DNA of 64,000 nucleotides, taken from contig NZ_JACHJP010000005.1 of assembly GCF_014203715.1 (NCBI RefSeq), positions 124,001-188,000 on the forward strand, given 5' to 3'. Shown here piece after piece: positions 17,287 to 26,354 of the stretch. Under the pieces are notes generated by a model. That model saw only the letters and a list, made by a program, of their open reading frames with translations, was not told the DNA's origin and did no database searches. The position numbers and the translations under genes are program-made. This stretch comes from Streptosporangium saharense. Lineage in GTDB: Bacteria > Actinomycetota > Actinomycetes > Streptosporangiales > Streptosporangiaceae. Positions within the stretch are counted from its first letter, which is position 1. Every line of letters starts with the position of its first letter.

Positions 17287-17530
17287 TCACACCATCTGCT
17301 GGTTGAGGCACGTCTCCTCCAGTTGCCTGGCGTAGATCTCGCGCAGCCCCTCCCAGCCGTGGTCACGCGCCTTCCTCCCCCGGATCGGACCCACCGGGTA
17401 CCCGTCAAGCAGACGTTCGGCGACGTCGAGGCACAGGTGCCACCCGGCCGCGATCTCCGGCATCCACCTGCGTTCCCCAAGCGTGTGCCGCAGGGTCAGC
17501 CGTGTCCCCGAGCCGAGCGCGACCAGTGTT
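17287..17530 (-). pseudogene. Remnant of an SRPBCC (AHSA1-like) family gene, C-terminal part only
   Basis: Reading the minus strand from about 17530 gives LVALGSGTRLTLRHTL, then AAGWHLCLDVAERLLDG, PVGPIRG and a closing GLREIYARQLEE region before a TGA at 17287-17289. The AGWHLCLD segment and the order of these pieces match the last third of START/AHSA1-like SRPBCC proteins. An in-frame TAA lies just upstream at the break, and no N-terminal part exists. The break is 35 bases from the stop of the upstream membrane gene, so a deletion or insertion of that gene probably removed the front half. Confidence 0.65.
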
Positions 17531-17565
17531 GAATGCTGGGTGCGTTAGTCCTTGTTGGTTTCTCC

Positions 17566-19014
17566 TCAGGGGTAGTTGCGGTAGATCACGGGCTTCTTCT
17601 CCTTGCCGGGGAAGACCATGATCAAGAGTTGGATGGTGGCGTCGGGGGCGTCGTAGTGTTCCTGGACGGTTTTGCGGTCTCGGATGTGGACGCGGACTCG
17701 GTAGTCTCCCGGGCCCATGGCCGCGAGGTTGGGCATGCTCTCGCCCCGGCCGTCCACGAAGGACAGGGTTCCCTTGGTGGTCCGGTAACTCACCTCGACG
17801 ACCTGGTCCCAGCCCCGGGTCTCGACCGGAGGGCGGCGCCGGTAGGCCTCGCCCGTCACGCACGCGTGCCCGATCTCGTCGGCGGCCCAGACGTCCAACG
17901 CGCCGGGGCTGCTCCCCACCAGGTTGGCGACCATCTTGCCGGTGCTTCCGCCCTCGTTTCCCTCGTCCCAGGCGTTGATGTACCAGAACTCCGTCCACAT
18001 GGTCGCGGCGGCCTGCCGTACCGGCTTGATCTTGGGGCGGTGGCGGGGATGGGCGGCGCAGCGCCGTTTCGCGGTGGCGACATACGCGTCGTTCGCGGCC
18101 TTCATGCGCTGTTCCTCCTCCGCGATCGCCTGCGCCACGACGGGGCATCTCCCGGCCAATGCCCCGGTCAGCGTGGAGGTGTCCTGTATGCGGCCCATCG
18201 CCCTCTCAAGCTCGGGCGCGCGCAGATCTCCCCCGTTTCGTACGGCGAGCGCGCACAGTTGGTCGCCGTAGGCGAGGAGTTCGCGGTCGGGCATCCGTGC
18301 CAGTTCGGGCGCCCCCTCCCTGGTGAGACCGTTCCGGATCGCGCACAGGAACCGTCTGTCCCGCTCGTTGAGCTTCGAGGGGGCGGCTTCTTCGGGTGCG
18401 AAGCAGTCGAGGTCGCGCGAGGCGCTCACCTTCCCCGCCGGGGCACTGGCCGTGACGCACAGCAGGACCGGGGCGGCGAGTACGAGCGAGACTCCCACGC
18501 GGGCGAGGCGGCCACGCCGGGCTCCCGGGGTGCGCAGGGCGAGCAGGACCAGGACGGCCGGGACCAGGGAGTAGAGCCCCATGGCGTTGCTCCAGGCGGT
18601 GATCTCCAGCGGTCCCCAGTTCCCAGCGCACGCCGGGTCCCTCGCTGTGTCGAGTACGAACAGCAGCGGGGACGTCAGGTTGGAGACGACCAGCAGCGCG
18701 ACGGTCAGGGAGGGCAGGATCCGCCCGAGCCAGGGACGGCCGATCCGTTGGGCCAGCAGGACGCCTGCCCAGGAGAGCGCGATCAGCGGCGCGGCGCCGT
18801 ACTCCATGAGGAGGAGGTCCCGCAGGGGAATGAGCAGGATCTGAAGCCGGAGGTCGAGCTCGAAGCCCGGGCATATACCGCCCATCGTGACGATGAGGGA
18901 GGAGTAGGAGCCACCTGACTCGTTGGACAGTGTCGCCACGATCCAGAACCAGGCGGAGGGGGCCGCCGCAGTCAGGGTCGCCGCCGCCCAGAGAACTGTT
19001 GATCGTTTGGACAC
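17566..19014 (-). CDS. Membrane protein of unknown function with large extracytoplasmic domain
   Basis: The 482-residue protein has an N-terminal helix, three or four further hydrophobic segments to about residue 190 (LLMEYGAAPLIALSWAGVLL, ILPSLTVALLVVSNLTSP, GLYSLVPAVLVLLAL, VSLVLAAPVLLCVTASA), then a soluble region of nearly 300 residues. This has four to six cysteines (LDCFAPEE, FLCAIRNG, QLCALAV, GRCPVV, RRCAAH, HACVTG), suggesting disulfides outside the membrane. I recognise no family. The end (RDRKTVQEHYDAP to VIYRNYP) looks beta-rich. GTG 19014 is the first start in frame; no clear ribosome site precedes it. Neighbours give no hint. Confidence 0.7.
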   Translation of the reverse strand: MSKRSTVLWAAATLTAAAPSAWFWIVATLSNESGGSYSSLIVTMGGICPGFELDLRLQILLIPLRDLLLMEYGAAPLIALSWAGVLLAQRIGRPWLGRILPSLTVALLVVSNLTSPLLFVLDTARDPACAGNWGPLEITAWSNAMGLYSLVPAVLVLLALRTPGARRGRLARVGVSLVLAAPVLLCVTASAPAGKVSASRDLDCFAPEEAAPSKLNERDRRFLCAIRNGLTREGAPELARMPDRELLAYGDQLCALAVRNGGDLRAPELERAMGRIQDTSTLTGALAGRCPVVAQAIAEEEQRMKAANDAYVATAKRRCAAHPRHRPKIKPVRQAAATMWTEFWYINAWDEGNEGGSTGKMVANLVGSSPGALDVWAADEIGHACVTGEAYRRRPPVETRGWDQVVEVSYRTTKGTLSFVDGRGESMPNLAAMGPGDYRVRVHIRDRKTVQEHYDAPDATIQLLIMVFPGKEKKPVIYRNYP

Positions 19015-19079
19015 GGGAAGGAAGGCTAGCGACCCCTCCCGACAAACTCATTTACACCGATAAATCGGCATTTATCATT

Positions 19080-19904
19080 TCAAGCCAATGCCTGGGCGAG
19101 TTCCGGGAGGATCGTGCCCAGGGGGGCGTCGAGGGTGAGGGTGGCGTAGGGGTCGCCGCGGGTTTCGCCCTGGTTGATGATCACCACGGGGATGCCGAGC
19201 CTGGCGGCGTGCAGGACGAACCGGCGTCCGGAGAGCACCGTCAGCGACGACCCGAGGACCAGCAGCAGGCGCGCCCCCGCCACCAGGGCGTAGCTCGTGT
19301 GCACCCGGTCGGCGGGTACGGTCTCCCCGAAGAAGACGACGTCGGGCTTGAGCGTCCCCCCGTCGCACGCCAGGCACCCGACCACCCGGAACCCGCTGAC
19401 CTCGGCGTCCCCCAGTTCGACGTCACCGTCCGGGTTGATCGTGGTGGTCTTGAAGCCGAAGGAGGGGTTCGCCTGCCGCAGGCGGTGGTCCAGCTCCTCA
19501 CGCGGGGTCGAGTCGCCGCAGTCGAGGCAGACCACGTGGTGCAGGCTGCCGTGCAGCTCGACGACCTCGCGGGCACCGCCCGCCTGGTGCAGGCCGTCCA
19601 CGTTCTGCGTCACGATGCCGGTCACCAGACCCTGCCGCTGGAGGGCGGCGACCGCCTCATGACCGCTGTTCGGCGCGGCCCCGGTCATCGTCCGCCAGCC
19701 GACGTGGCTGCGGGCCCAGTAACGCCGCCTGGCCGCCTCGCTGCCGGTGAAGTCCTGGTAGGTCATGGGCGTGTGCCGGCTCAGGGAACCCCGCGGCCCC
19801 CGATAGTCGGGAATCCCCGACTCGGTGGACATCCCGGCCCCACTCAACACAACAACGCCGCCCCCGGCGACCAACCCCGCCAACCGGCTCCTGCCCTCGC
19901 TCAC
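19080..19904 (-). CDS. Sir2 family NAD-dependent protein deacetylase (sirtuin)
   Basis: The 274-residue protein carries the sirtuin signatures in order: GAGMSTESGIPDYRG near the N terminus, TQNVDGLHQ with the catalytic HGS further on, a zinc site of two cysteine pairs (CLDC and CLAC), and the NAD-binding VLGSSL. It would remove acetyl or acyl groups from lysines using NAD. GTG 19904 gives the usual N terminus; ATG 19949 in frame is possible but has no ribosome site. It is monocistronic; the 212-base spacer before the next gene shows no other feature I can name. Confidence 0.93.
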   Translation of the reverse strand: MSEGRSRLAGLVAGGGVVVLSGAGMSTESGIPDYRGPRGSLSRHTPMTYQDFTGSEAARRRYWARSHVGWRTMTGAAPNSGHEAVAALQRQGLVTGIVTQNVDGLHQAGGAREVVELHGSLHHVVCLDCGDSTPREELDHRLRQANPSFGFKTTTINPDGDVELGDAEVSGFRVVGCLACDGGTLKPDVVFFGETVPADRVHTSYALVAGARLLLVLGSSLTVLSGRRFVLHAARLGIPVVIINQGETRGDPYATLTLDAPLGTILPELAQALA

Positions 19905-20116
19905 CCTTCCATGGTGCCTCACCGTATGTGGCGGTCCGTGCGGCGGCATGGCCGATGGGTGGTTATCTCACTTTCGCGCGGTGGCTTACGAGAAAACGAC
20001 ATAAGGGGGCATAGGTGATTTTGTCATCAATAAAGTAATTACTCCTTGGTGACTGGCGGCGTGTTTATACCATCGGCCGGGCGGCTTTCCGGATTTGGCA
20101 GAACGATTGAGGCGCG

Positions 20117-20665
20117 ATGGTCTCCGGGCGGGATTGGGAGCGGAACACTCTGCAAGGTGACTTCGGGGAAGCATGGCTTGAGGTGGTCGCCGCGGGTAGT
20201 GGTCTTCTCCATGGGCGGCCGACCACCCTGGATCTCCAGAAATCGGACGTGCAGCTTTTTCTTCGCGGCGTTGAGCAGGGCACGTACAATCCCGCCGTTC
20301 TCGTGCAGGTCAAGACCACGGTGGACCTTCGTCGGTCGGGCGACGGTGATTACTACTATGACCTGGATATCGAGACCTATGACGTGCTGCGGCGAATCGA
20401 CCATTCGGTCAGGAGAATACTCGCCGTCATCGGTCTGTCGAAGAATGGCGAGAACGTGCGCCTCTACGACGAGGGAACCCTTCTGGTCGGTCGTGGAGCA
20501 TGGGTCTCACTGGAGGGCTTGTCGGCGTCCGACAACGCGAAGACCCAGGTCGTCTGCCTTCCAGCGGAGAACACTCTGGACCGCGACGGGCTTCTCATGA
20601 TGCTCAGGACCTACGGAGTCCGTAGATCCACCCCCGTGCCTGACGTCGACGCGTGGGAGTTGTAG
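20117..20665 (+). CDS. DUF4365 domain protein (nuclease-like)
   Basis: The 182-residue protein fits DUF4365: an opening NTLQGDFGEAWLEVVAAGSG helix, an acidic residue in DLQKSDVQLFL, then LVQVKTT on the next strand. The D...QxK arrangement resembles a PD-(D/E)XK nuclease core, although activity is not established for this protein. ATG 20117 follows TGAGG. Base composition is somewhat less GC-rich at the start than in flanking genes. The stop overlaps the start of the next gene by one base (TAGTG), so the two are translated together. Such pairs occur in bacterial accessory and defence-rich regions; a defence role here is inference. Confidence 0.72.
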   Translation: MVSGRDWERNTLQGDFGEAWLEVVAAGSGLLHGRPTTLDLQKSDVQLFLRGVEQGTYNPAVLVQVKTTVDLRRSGDGDYYYDLDIETYDVLRRIDHSVRRILAVIGLSKNGENVRLYDEGTLLVGRGAWVSLEGLSASDNAKTQVVCLPAENTLDRDGLLMMLRTYGVRRSTPVPDVDAWEL

Positions 20666-21843
20666 TGGGTGGACCAGGGGAAAGTCTTGTGGAAGAGGCG
20701 GCGGCGTTTCCCAGCCTGGCCGTCTTCGTCGCTTATCTGCGCGGTTCCGGGTGGACTCTCGAAGACGACGACGGCCGGACCACGTTGTGGCGGCCGGTGC
20801 GATCCGACATGGAAACGATGATGCGGATCGTTCTCCCGAACAGGCAGGAGGTCCGCGACTACGCCGAGCGGGCGGACGAGGCGTTGCGAACGCTCGCTTA
20901 CGTGGAGCGTCGCCTTCCCCAGGAAGTTTCCGCGGACATGAGCTTCGGTGGTGCGGACAATGTGTCGGTACGGCTGACGCCGGACGCTCCGGCCGGGGAG
21001 GCACCACTGTTCCTGGCGCATTCCGCGATATCGGCCCTGCGGAACTACGTGGTGGCCTCGGCCACGGCGCTGGACGCCGACTATCTCGTGCTGCCTCCCC
21101 GGCGTCCGCAACGGGCGGAGTCCTATGCGGCGCAGACCCGTATTTCCACCCAGCCGGGAAGTTTCGTGCTCTCCCTGGCCCTTCCACTGGTGGACGCGTA
21201 CACGGAAGGGGCGACCGCCTCCGCGGCCGGTCAGGAATCCCTGCTGGACATTCCTCCTCGGCCCTTCGGTCGTAAGGTGACGAGCAGAATGCTCGCCGCG
21301 GCTCAGCGGGCACGGCGTCTGGCGGAGGAAGTCGGCGAGGGGGACAAACCCCTTTCGGCTTTCGGGCAACTCGGTCAGGCTTCTCCGAATGCCACCGAGT
21401 TGGAAGCGCTGAGCCTTCTCGGAGGGCCGGATCACGATGTGTACCAGATCCGGTTCTCACAGTCTCCACTCGCTCCCGGATCCCATGAGCCCACGCGTCT
21501 GAAGATAACGCCGGGTCAGCAGAGAATCCTCGGGGAGGCCGCGGACTTTCTACGGACGAAACAACCGAGAGCCGGGATCACGGTCAGCGGCCTGGTCGTC
21601 CGCCTGTTCCGGGAGAGGAAGTACGGAAAAGGGGAAGTCGTCATCCAGGGAGTCGACGACGACACGGGTGAGACGAGAAGGTTCCGCGTCGAGCTTGACG
21701 AGTCCGACTACAACCTCGCGGTGCAGGCGCACAAGACCGGCCTTGAGGTCACCGCGACAGGTGATCTCGACGTTCGCGGGACACGCCGCTCCCTGCGTCG
21801 TCTGACCTGCTTCTCGGTACTGCCCGCCCTCGGAGACGACTAG
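20665..21843 (+). CDS. Unknown protein coupled to the DUF4365 gene
   Basis: This 392-residue soluble protein has no family I can name. The N-terminal 100 residues are acidic and rich in aromatic/charged residues (FVAYLRGSGWTLEDDDGRTTLW). The middle contains an alanine-rich helix near LAAAQRARRLAEEVGEGD. The last 110 residues look like a compact beta-rich domain (ITVSGLVVRLFRERKYGKGE, then YNLAVQAHKTGLEVTATGDL). GTG 20665 overlaps the previous stop by one base and follows GGGAG by five bases; a GTG 12 bases upstream is in frame but less likely. The tight coupling means it should act with the DUF4365 protein. A strong terminator follows. Confidence 0.65.
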   Translation: MGGPGESLVEEAAAFPSLAVFVAYLRGSGWTLEDDDGRTTLWRPVRSDMETMMRIVLPNRQEVRDYAERADEALRTLAYVERRLPQEVSADMSFGGADNVSVRLTPDAPAGEAPLFLAHSAISALRNYVVASATALDADYLVLPPRRPQRAESYAAQTRISTQPGSFVLSLALPLVDAYTEGATASAAGQESLLDIPPRPFGRKVTSRMLAAAQRARRLAEEVGEGDKPLSAFGQLGQASPNATELEALSLLGGPDHDVYQIRFSQSPLAPGSHEPTRLKITPGQQRILGEAADFLRTKQPRAGITVSGLVVRLFRERKYGKGEVVIQGVDDDTGETRRFRVELDESDYNLAVQAHKTGLEVTATGDLDVRGTRRSLRRLTCFSVLPALGDD

Positions 21844-21847
21844 AAGC

Positions 21848-21884
21848 CGAAGTGGCGGTCCCCACGGGGGTGACCGCCACTTCG
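21848..21884. terminator. Hairpin terminator
   Basis: CGAAGTGGCGGTC and GACCGCCACTTCG form a perfect 13-base stem around an 11-base loop, five bases after the stop of the two-gene unit and before the convergent ABC transporter operon. It serves both directions. Confidence 0.8.
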
Positions 21885-21918
21885 CATGATCGGGCCAGGC
21901 CGTACGGCCCGGCGGGGG

Positions 21919-23910
21919 TCAGGTGGATGATTCGGTGTCGGCGGGGACGAGGGCGCCGGTGAACTGGGCTGAGTAGAGGCGGTGGTAGGGGCCCTGGGTG
22001 GTGAGGAGTTGTTCGTGGGTGCCCTGTTCGACGATGCTGCCCTCCTCCATCACCAGGATCAGGTCTGCGTCGCGGATGGTGGACAGGCGGTGGGCGATGA
22101 CGAAGCTGGTGCGGTCGGAGCGCAGTGCGGCCATGGCGTGCTGGACCAGGACCTCGGTGCGGGTGTCCACGGCGCTGGTCGCCTCGTCGAGGATCAGCAG
22201 GGACGGGTTGGACAGGAAGGCGCGGGCGATGGTCAGCAGCTGGCGTTCACCGGCGCTGATGTTGCCTCCCTCTTCGTCGATCACGGTGTCGTAGCCGTCG
22301 GGCAGGGAGCGGACGAACCGGTCGACGTAGGTGGCCCGCGCGGCGGCCTGGATCTGCTCCTCGGTCGCCCCGGGGTTGCCGTAGGCGATGTTCTCCCTGA
22401 TGGTCCCGCCGAACAGCCAGGTGTCCTGGAGTACCATGCCGACGTGGGAGCGCAGGTCGTCGCGGCGCATCGCGGTGATGTCCACGCCGTCGAGGGTGAT
22501 GCGGCCCGCGTCCAGCTCGTAGAAGCGCATGACCAGGTTGACCAGGGTGGTCTTGCCGGCGCCGGTCGGGCCGACGATGGCGACCGTGTGCCCGGGTTCG
22601 GCCACCAGGGACAGGTCCTCGATGAGGGGACGGTCGGCCTCGTAGCGGAAGGAGACGTGCTCGAACTCGACGCGGCCCCGCCGTACGGTCGGGGGCACCG
22701 GGTTGGCCGGGTCGGGGGTCTGCTCCTCGGCGTCGAGCAGCTCGAAGACCCGTTCGGCCGAGGCCACCCCGGACTGCAGCAGGTTGGTCATGGAGGCGAC
22801 CTGGGTCAGCGGCTGGGTGAACTGCCGGGAGTACTGGATGAACGCCTGCACGTCGCCCAGGCTCATCGACCCCGTGGCGACCCGCAGGCCGCCGACGACC
22901 GCGATGGCGACGTAGTTGAGGTTCCCGACGAACATCATCGTCGGCATGATGATCCCGGAGATGAACTGGGCGCCGAAGCTGGCCTTGAACAGCTCCTCGT
23001 TCCTGGTGCGGAACACCTCCTCGACCTCGGGGCCACGGCCGAAGACCTTCACCAGCTCGTGGCCGGTGAACGCCTCCTCGATGTGGGCGTTCAGGGTGCC
23101 GGTGTGCGTCCACTGCGCGACGAACAGCTTCTGCGAGCGCTTCATGATCTGCCCGGTGAGGATCGTCGAGATCGGGATGGTCACCAGGGCGATCAGCGCG
23201 AGCAGCGGGGAGATCACGAACATCATTACCAGCACGCCGACCACGGTCAGCAGCGCGGTCAGCAACTGGCTCAACGTCTGCTGCAGGGTCTGGGAGACGT
23301 TGTCGATGTCGTTGGTGACCCGGCTGAGGAGTTCGCCGCGCGGCTGGCCGTCGAAGAAGCGCAGGGGGAGCCGGTTGAGCTTGTCCTCGACGTCGGAGCG
23401 CAGCCGGAACACCGTCCGCTGCACCACGTCGTTGAGCAGGTAGCCCTGCAGCCAGCCGAAGACCGACGCCGCGACGTAGAGAGCCAGGGCCCAGGACAGG
23501 ACCGTGGCCAGCGCGCCGAAGTCGATGCCCTGGCCGGGGACGACGTGCATCCCGGCGAGCATGGCGGCGAAGTTCTCGTTGCCCGAGGCGCGGGCGGCCT
23601 GGACCGCCTGTTCCGTGGTCGTCCCCGCGGGCAGTTGCCTGCCGATCACGCCGCTGAAGATCAGGTCGGTGGCCTGACCGAGGATCTTGGGACCGATGAC
23701 GCCGAAGACCACGCTGATCACGGCCAGGCCGATCACCGCGAAGAGCCGGGTGCGCTCCGGGGCGAGCCGCCGTACGAGACGGCGCATGGAGGGGCCGAAG
23801 TTCATCGACTTCTCGGTCGGCATCCCGCCGCCGAAGGGGTTGCGGCCGAAGGGGCTGCCGCCCGCGGGGGGACGGGGACGCGCGGGCGTCGCCTGTTGGT
23901 TGCCGCTCAT
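21919..23910 (-). CDS. ABC transporter, fused permease and ATPase (heterodimer subunit)
   Basis: The 663-residue protein has a Pro/Gly-rich cytoplasmic N terminus, six membrane helices (about residues 50-360) and an ATPase domain from about 410 to 640. Walker A is GPTGAGKTT, the signature is SAGERQLL, Walker B is [10 protein letters not shown], and the H-loop is IAHRLST. The signature begins SAG rather than SGG, a change often seen in one half of heterodimeric exporters with a degenerate site. ATG 23910 overlaps the end of the partner gene (ATGA). It is the third gene of the TetR operon. Its substrate is unknown, perhaps a drug or lipid. Confidence 0.92.
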   Translation of the reverse strand: MSGNQQATPARPRPPAGGSPFGRNPFGGGMPTEKSMNFGPSMRRLVRRLAPERTRLFAVIGLAVISVVFGVIGPKILGQATDLIFSGVIGRQLPAGTTTEQAVQAARASGNENFAAMLAGMHVVPGQGIDFGALATVLSWALALYVAASVFGWLQGYLLNDVVQRTVFRLRSDVEDKLNRLPLRFFDGQPRGELLSRVTNDIDNVSQTLQQTLSQLLTALLTVVGVLVMMFVISPLLALIALVTIPISTILTGQIMKRSQKLFVAQWTHTGTLNAHIEEAFTGHELVKVFGRGPEVEEVFRTRNEELFKASFGAQFISGIIMPTMMFVGNLNYVAIAVVGGLRVATGSMSLGDVQAFIQYSRQFTQPLTQVASMTNLLQSGVASAERVFELLDAEEQTPDPANPVPPTVRRGRVEFEHVSFRYEADRPLIEDLSLVAEPGHTVAIVGPTGAGKTTLVNLVMRFYELDAGRITLDGVDITAMRRDDLRSHVGMVLQDTWLFGGTIRENIAYGNPGATEEQIQAAARATYVDRFVRSLPDGYDTVIDEEGGNISAGERQLLTIARAFLSNPSLLILDEATSAVDTRTEVLVQHAMAALRSDRTSFVIAHRLSTIRDADLILVMEEGSIVEQGTHEQLLTTQGPYHRLYSAQFTGALVPADTESST

Positions 23911-25640
23911 GCCGCCCTCTCCTCGGTGAGCTGGGACTCGACGATCTCGACATAGGTCGGGCAGGAGTCGAGCAGTTCGTCGTGGGTTCCCCTGCCGACG
24001 ACCACGCCGTCGTCGAGGACGACGATCTGGTCGGCGTCGGCGATGGTGGAGACCCGCTGGCCGACGATCACGACGGCGGCGTCGGCGGTACGCGGGCGCA
24101 GGGCGGCGCGCAGCCGGGCGTCCGTCGCCAGGTCGAGGGCGGAGAACGAGTCGTCGAACAGGTAGATCTCGGGCCTGCTGACCAACGCCCTGGCGATCGA
24201 GAGGCGCTGACGCTGGCCACCGGAGACGTTCGTGCCGCCCTGGACGATGGGCGCGTCGAGTCCCTCGGACATCGCCTCGACGAAGTCACGGGCCTGGGCG
24301 ACCTCAAGGGCCTCCCACAGCTCCTCGTCGGTCGCCTCGGGGTTGCCGTAGCGCAGGTTGCTGGCGACGGTGCCGGTGAAGAGGTACGGCTTCTGCGGCA
24401 CCAGGCCGATCCGCGTCCAGAGCATCGCGGGGTCGAGGTCGCGCACGTCCACTCCGTCCACCAGCACGGTGCCCTCGGTGGCGTCGAAGAGGCGGGGGAC
24501 GAGGGAGATCAGCGTCGTCTTGCCCGCCCCGGTGCTGCCGATGACGGCGGTCGTCTGCCCCGCGGTGACGCGGAAGGAGACGCCGGACAGCACCGGTGCC
24601 GCGGCGCCCGGGTAGCGGAACCCGACGTCACGCAGTTCGAGCTCGGCGTGCGTGTGCACCCGCCGTACCGGATCGGTTGGCGGCGGCACGGAGGAGTCGG
24701 TGCGCAGCACCTCGCCGATGCGCTCGGCGCAGACCGCGGCGCGCGGGATCATGATCGAGATGAAGGTGGCCATCATCATCGCGCCGAGGATCTGGATCAG
24801 ATACATGAGGAAGGCGGTGAGCGCGCCGACCTGCATCTCCCCGCTGTCCACGCGGAAGGCGCCGAACCAGAGCACGGCGACGCTCGACGCGTTGAGGATC
24901 AGCATGACGAGGGGGAAGATGAGCGCGGTCAGTCGTCCCACGCGCAGCGCGGTCGCGGTCAGTTCGTCGTTCGCCTCGGCGAAGCGCCGGGTCTCCTCAC
25001 GCTCCCTGACGAAGGCGCGCACGACGCGGATGCCGGTCAGCTGCTCGCGCAGCACCCGGTTGACCGTGTCGATCCTGGTCTGCATGGCGCGGAACTGGGG
25101 GACCATGCGGGAGACGAGCAGGCCGATCGTGACCAGCAGCACCGGGACGCAGACCAGCATCAACCAGGACAGGCCGATGTCCTGACGCAGCGCCATGATG
25201 ACGCCGCCGACGCACATGATCGGCGCGGCCACCAGCATGGTGCAGGTCATCATCACCAGCATCTGGACCTGCTGGACGTCGTTGGTGGTGCGGGTGATCA
25301 GCGAGGGGGCGCCGAAGTGGGACAGCTCCCTGCTGGAGAAGCCGTTCACCCGGTGGAACACGGCGGCCCTGACGTCGCGGCCGAAGCCCATCGCGGCGCG
25401 GGCGCCGTAGTAGACCGCGGCGATCGAGCAGGCGATCTGCACGAGGGAGACGGCCAGCATCCAGCCGCCCGCGGTGAGGATGTAGCCGGTGTCCCCGGTG
25501 GCGACGCCCCGGTCGATGATGTCGGCGTTGAGGCTCGGGAGGTACAGCGAGGTGATGGTGCTGATCAGCTGCAGGACGATGACGGCGATCAGGGTCGAGG
25601 TGTAGGGCCGTAGGTGCGTGCGGAGCAGCCTACTCAGCAT
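23907..25640 (-). CDS. ABC transporter, fused permease and ATPase (partner subunit)
   Basis: The 577-residue half-transporter has six membrane helices in the first 320 residues and an ATPase with Walker [10 protein letters not shown], signature VSGGQRQRL and Walker [14 protein letters not shown]. Here the usual catalytic Glu after Walker B is replaced by Ser (DDS), so this nucleotide site is probably degenerate, as in TM287/288-like heterodimers. In place of the canonical H-loop His there is VGQRVST, with Gln. ATG 25640 follows GGAG by seven bases and overlaps the end of the TetR gene by 11 bases, so the operon order is TetR, this subunit, then its partner. Confidence 0.92.
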   Translation of the reverse strand: MLSRLLRTHLRPYTSTLIAVIVLQLISTITSLYLPSLNADIIDRGVATGDTGYILTAGGWMLAVSLVQIACSIAAVYYGARAAMGFGRDVRAAVFHRVNGFSSRELSHFGAPSLITRTTNDVQQVQMLVMMTCTMLVAAPIMCVGGVIMALRQDIGLSWLMLVCVPVLLVTIGLLVSRMVPQFRAMQTRIDTVNRVLREQLTGIRVVRAFVREREETRRFAEANDELTATALRVGRLTALIFPLVMLILNASSVAVLWFGAFRVDSGEMQVGALTAFLMYLIQILGAMMMATFISIMIPRAAVCAERIGEVLRTDSSVPPPTDPVRRVHTHAELELRDVGFRYPGAAAPVLSGVSFRVTAGQTTAVIGSTGAGKTTLISLVPRLFDATEGTVLVDGVDVRDLDPAMLWTRIGLVPQKPYLFTGTVASNLRYGNPEATDEELWEALEVAQARDFVEAMSEGLDAPIVQGGTNVSGGQRQRLSIARALVSRPEIYLFDDSFSALDLATDARLRAALRPRTADAAVVIVGQRVSTIADADQIVVLDDGVVVGRGTHDELLDSCPTYVEIVESQLTEERAA

Positions 25641-26292
25641 GGGGGTCTCCACGTTCTGGGAGGAGGAGGTCGTCGTCACGCCGTTGGCGGATGCCGTCCA
25701 GCAGCATGGAGACGATCTCCGTGGGAGCCAGGGGGTCGTTCTCGACGAGCTTGGGGTGGCTGCCCGCGGCGGTCAGCAGGTGCAGGCGCCGTGCCGCCTC
25801 CTGGGCGGTGCAGCGCAGCAGGTCGCGGTCGGGGACGATCAGGTTGACGATCGTCTGCCTGATGACGGCACGCGGGTCGTCGCAGTCGTCCTCGCCGAGT
25901 TGCGCCCTGCGCTCGCGGTCGTACTTGGTGATCGCCTCGACGCCCAGCGCGTCGACCAGCCGGAAGACACGCACCGTGTGGCGTTGCAGGATCTCGACGG
26001 CGGTGACGAGGCGTGCCCCGAGCGGAGCCGTACGGTCGATGGCCGTCAGGTCGCGGATCAGCGCCGTGGAGTCGAAGGCGCTGGTGATGGCCGCCCTGAC
26101 CAGCTCGTCCTTGGTGGCGAAGACGCGGAAGATCGTCCCCTCCGCCACCCCGGCCGCCTGGGCGATCTGCCGGGTGTTCACATCCGGGCCCTCGGCGAGG
26201 ATCAGCGCGAGGGTGGAGGCGATGAGCGCGGCCCGCCGTTCGTCCGGGGGGAGTGGCGCGGCACGCGGAGAGGTAGAGATCACGCGAATCAC
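25630..26292 (-). CDS. TetR family regulator of the ABC exporter operon
   Basis: The 220-residue protein has an N-terminal DNA-binding domain (about residues 18-65, VNTRQIAQAAGVAEGTIFRVFATKDELV) and a helical C-terminal domain. It is the first gene of an operon with the two ABC half-transporter genes and overlaps the first of them. A 29-base perfect palindrome begins four bases upstream of the GTG at 26292, so it should repress its own operon, with release by a substrate of the pump. GTG 26283 is a second possible start. The close palindrome and lack of a ribosome site suggest a leaderless or very short leader transcript. Confidence 0.9.
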   Translation of the reverse strand: MIRVISTSPRAAPLPPDERRAALIASTLALILAEGPDVNTRQIAQAAGVAEGTIFRVFATKDELVRAAITSAFDSTALIRDLTAIDRTAPLGARLVTAVEILQRHTVRVFRLVDALGVEAITKYDRERRAQLGEDDCDDPRAVIRQTIVNLIVPDRDLLRCTAQEAARRLHLLTAAGSHPKLVENDPLAPTEIVSMLLDGIRQRRDDDLLLPERGDPHAE

Positions 26293-26295
26293 CCT

Positions 26296-26324
26296 ATATG
26301 AGTGAGTGACTCACTCACTCATAT
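26296..26324. promoter_or_regulatory. 29-base perfect palindrome, operator of the TetR/ABC operon
   Basis: The arms are ATATGAGTGAGTGA and TCACTCACTCATAT around a single central C. The inner part is an iteration of GAGT/ACTC tetramers. It sits directly before the TetR start, overlapping a probable -10 region, and is the most convincing operator in the window. Confidence 0.8.
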
Positions 26325-26354
26325 TTATTGGGGAGCTACCGGTTCGGTCTGAGT

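Noticed and set aside
20046-20116. A start for the DUF4365 gene further upstream
   Set aside because: The only upstream frame is in another phase and lacks a ribosome site; ATG 20117 has one and gives the family N terminus.
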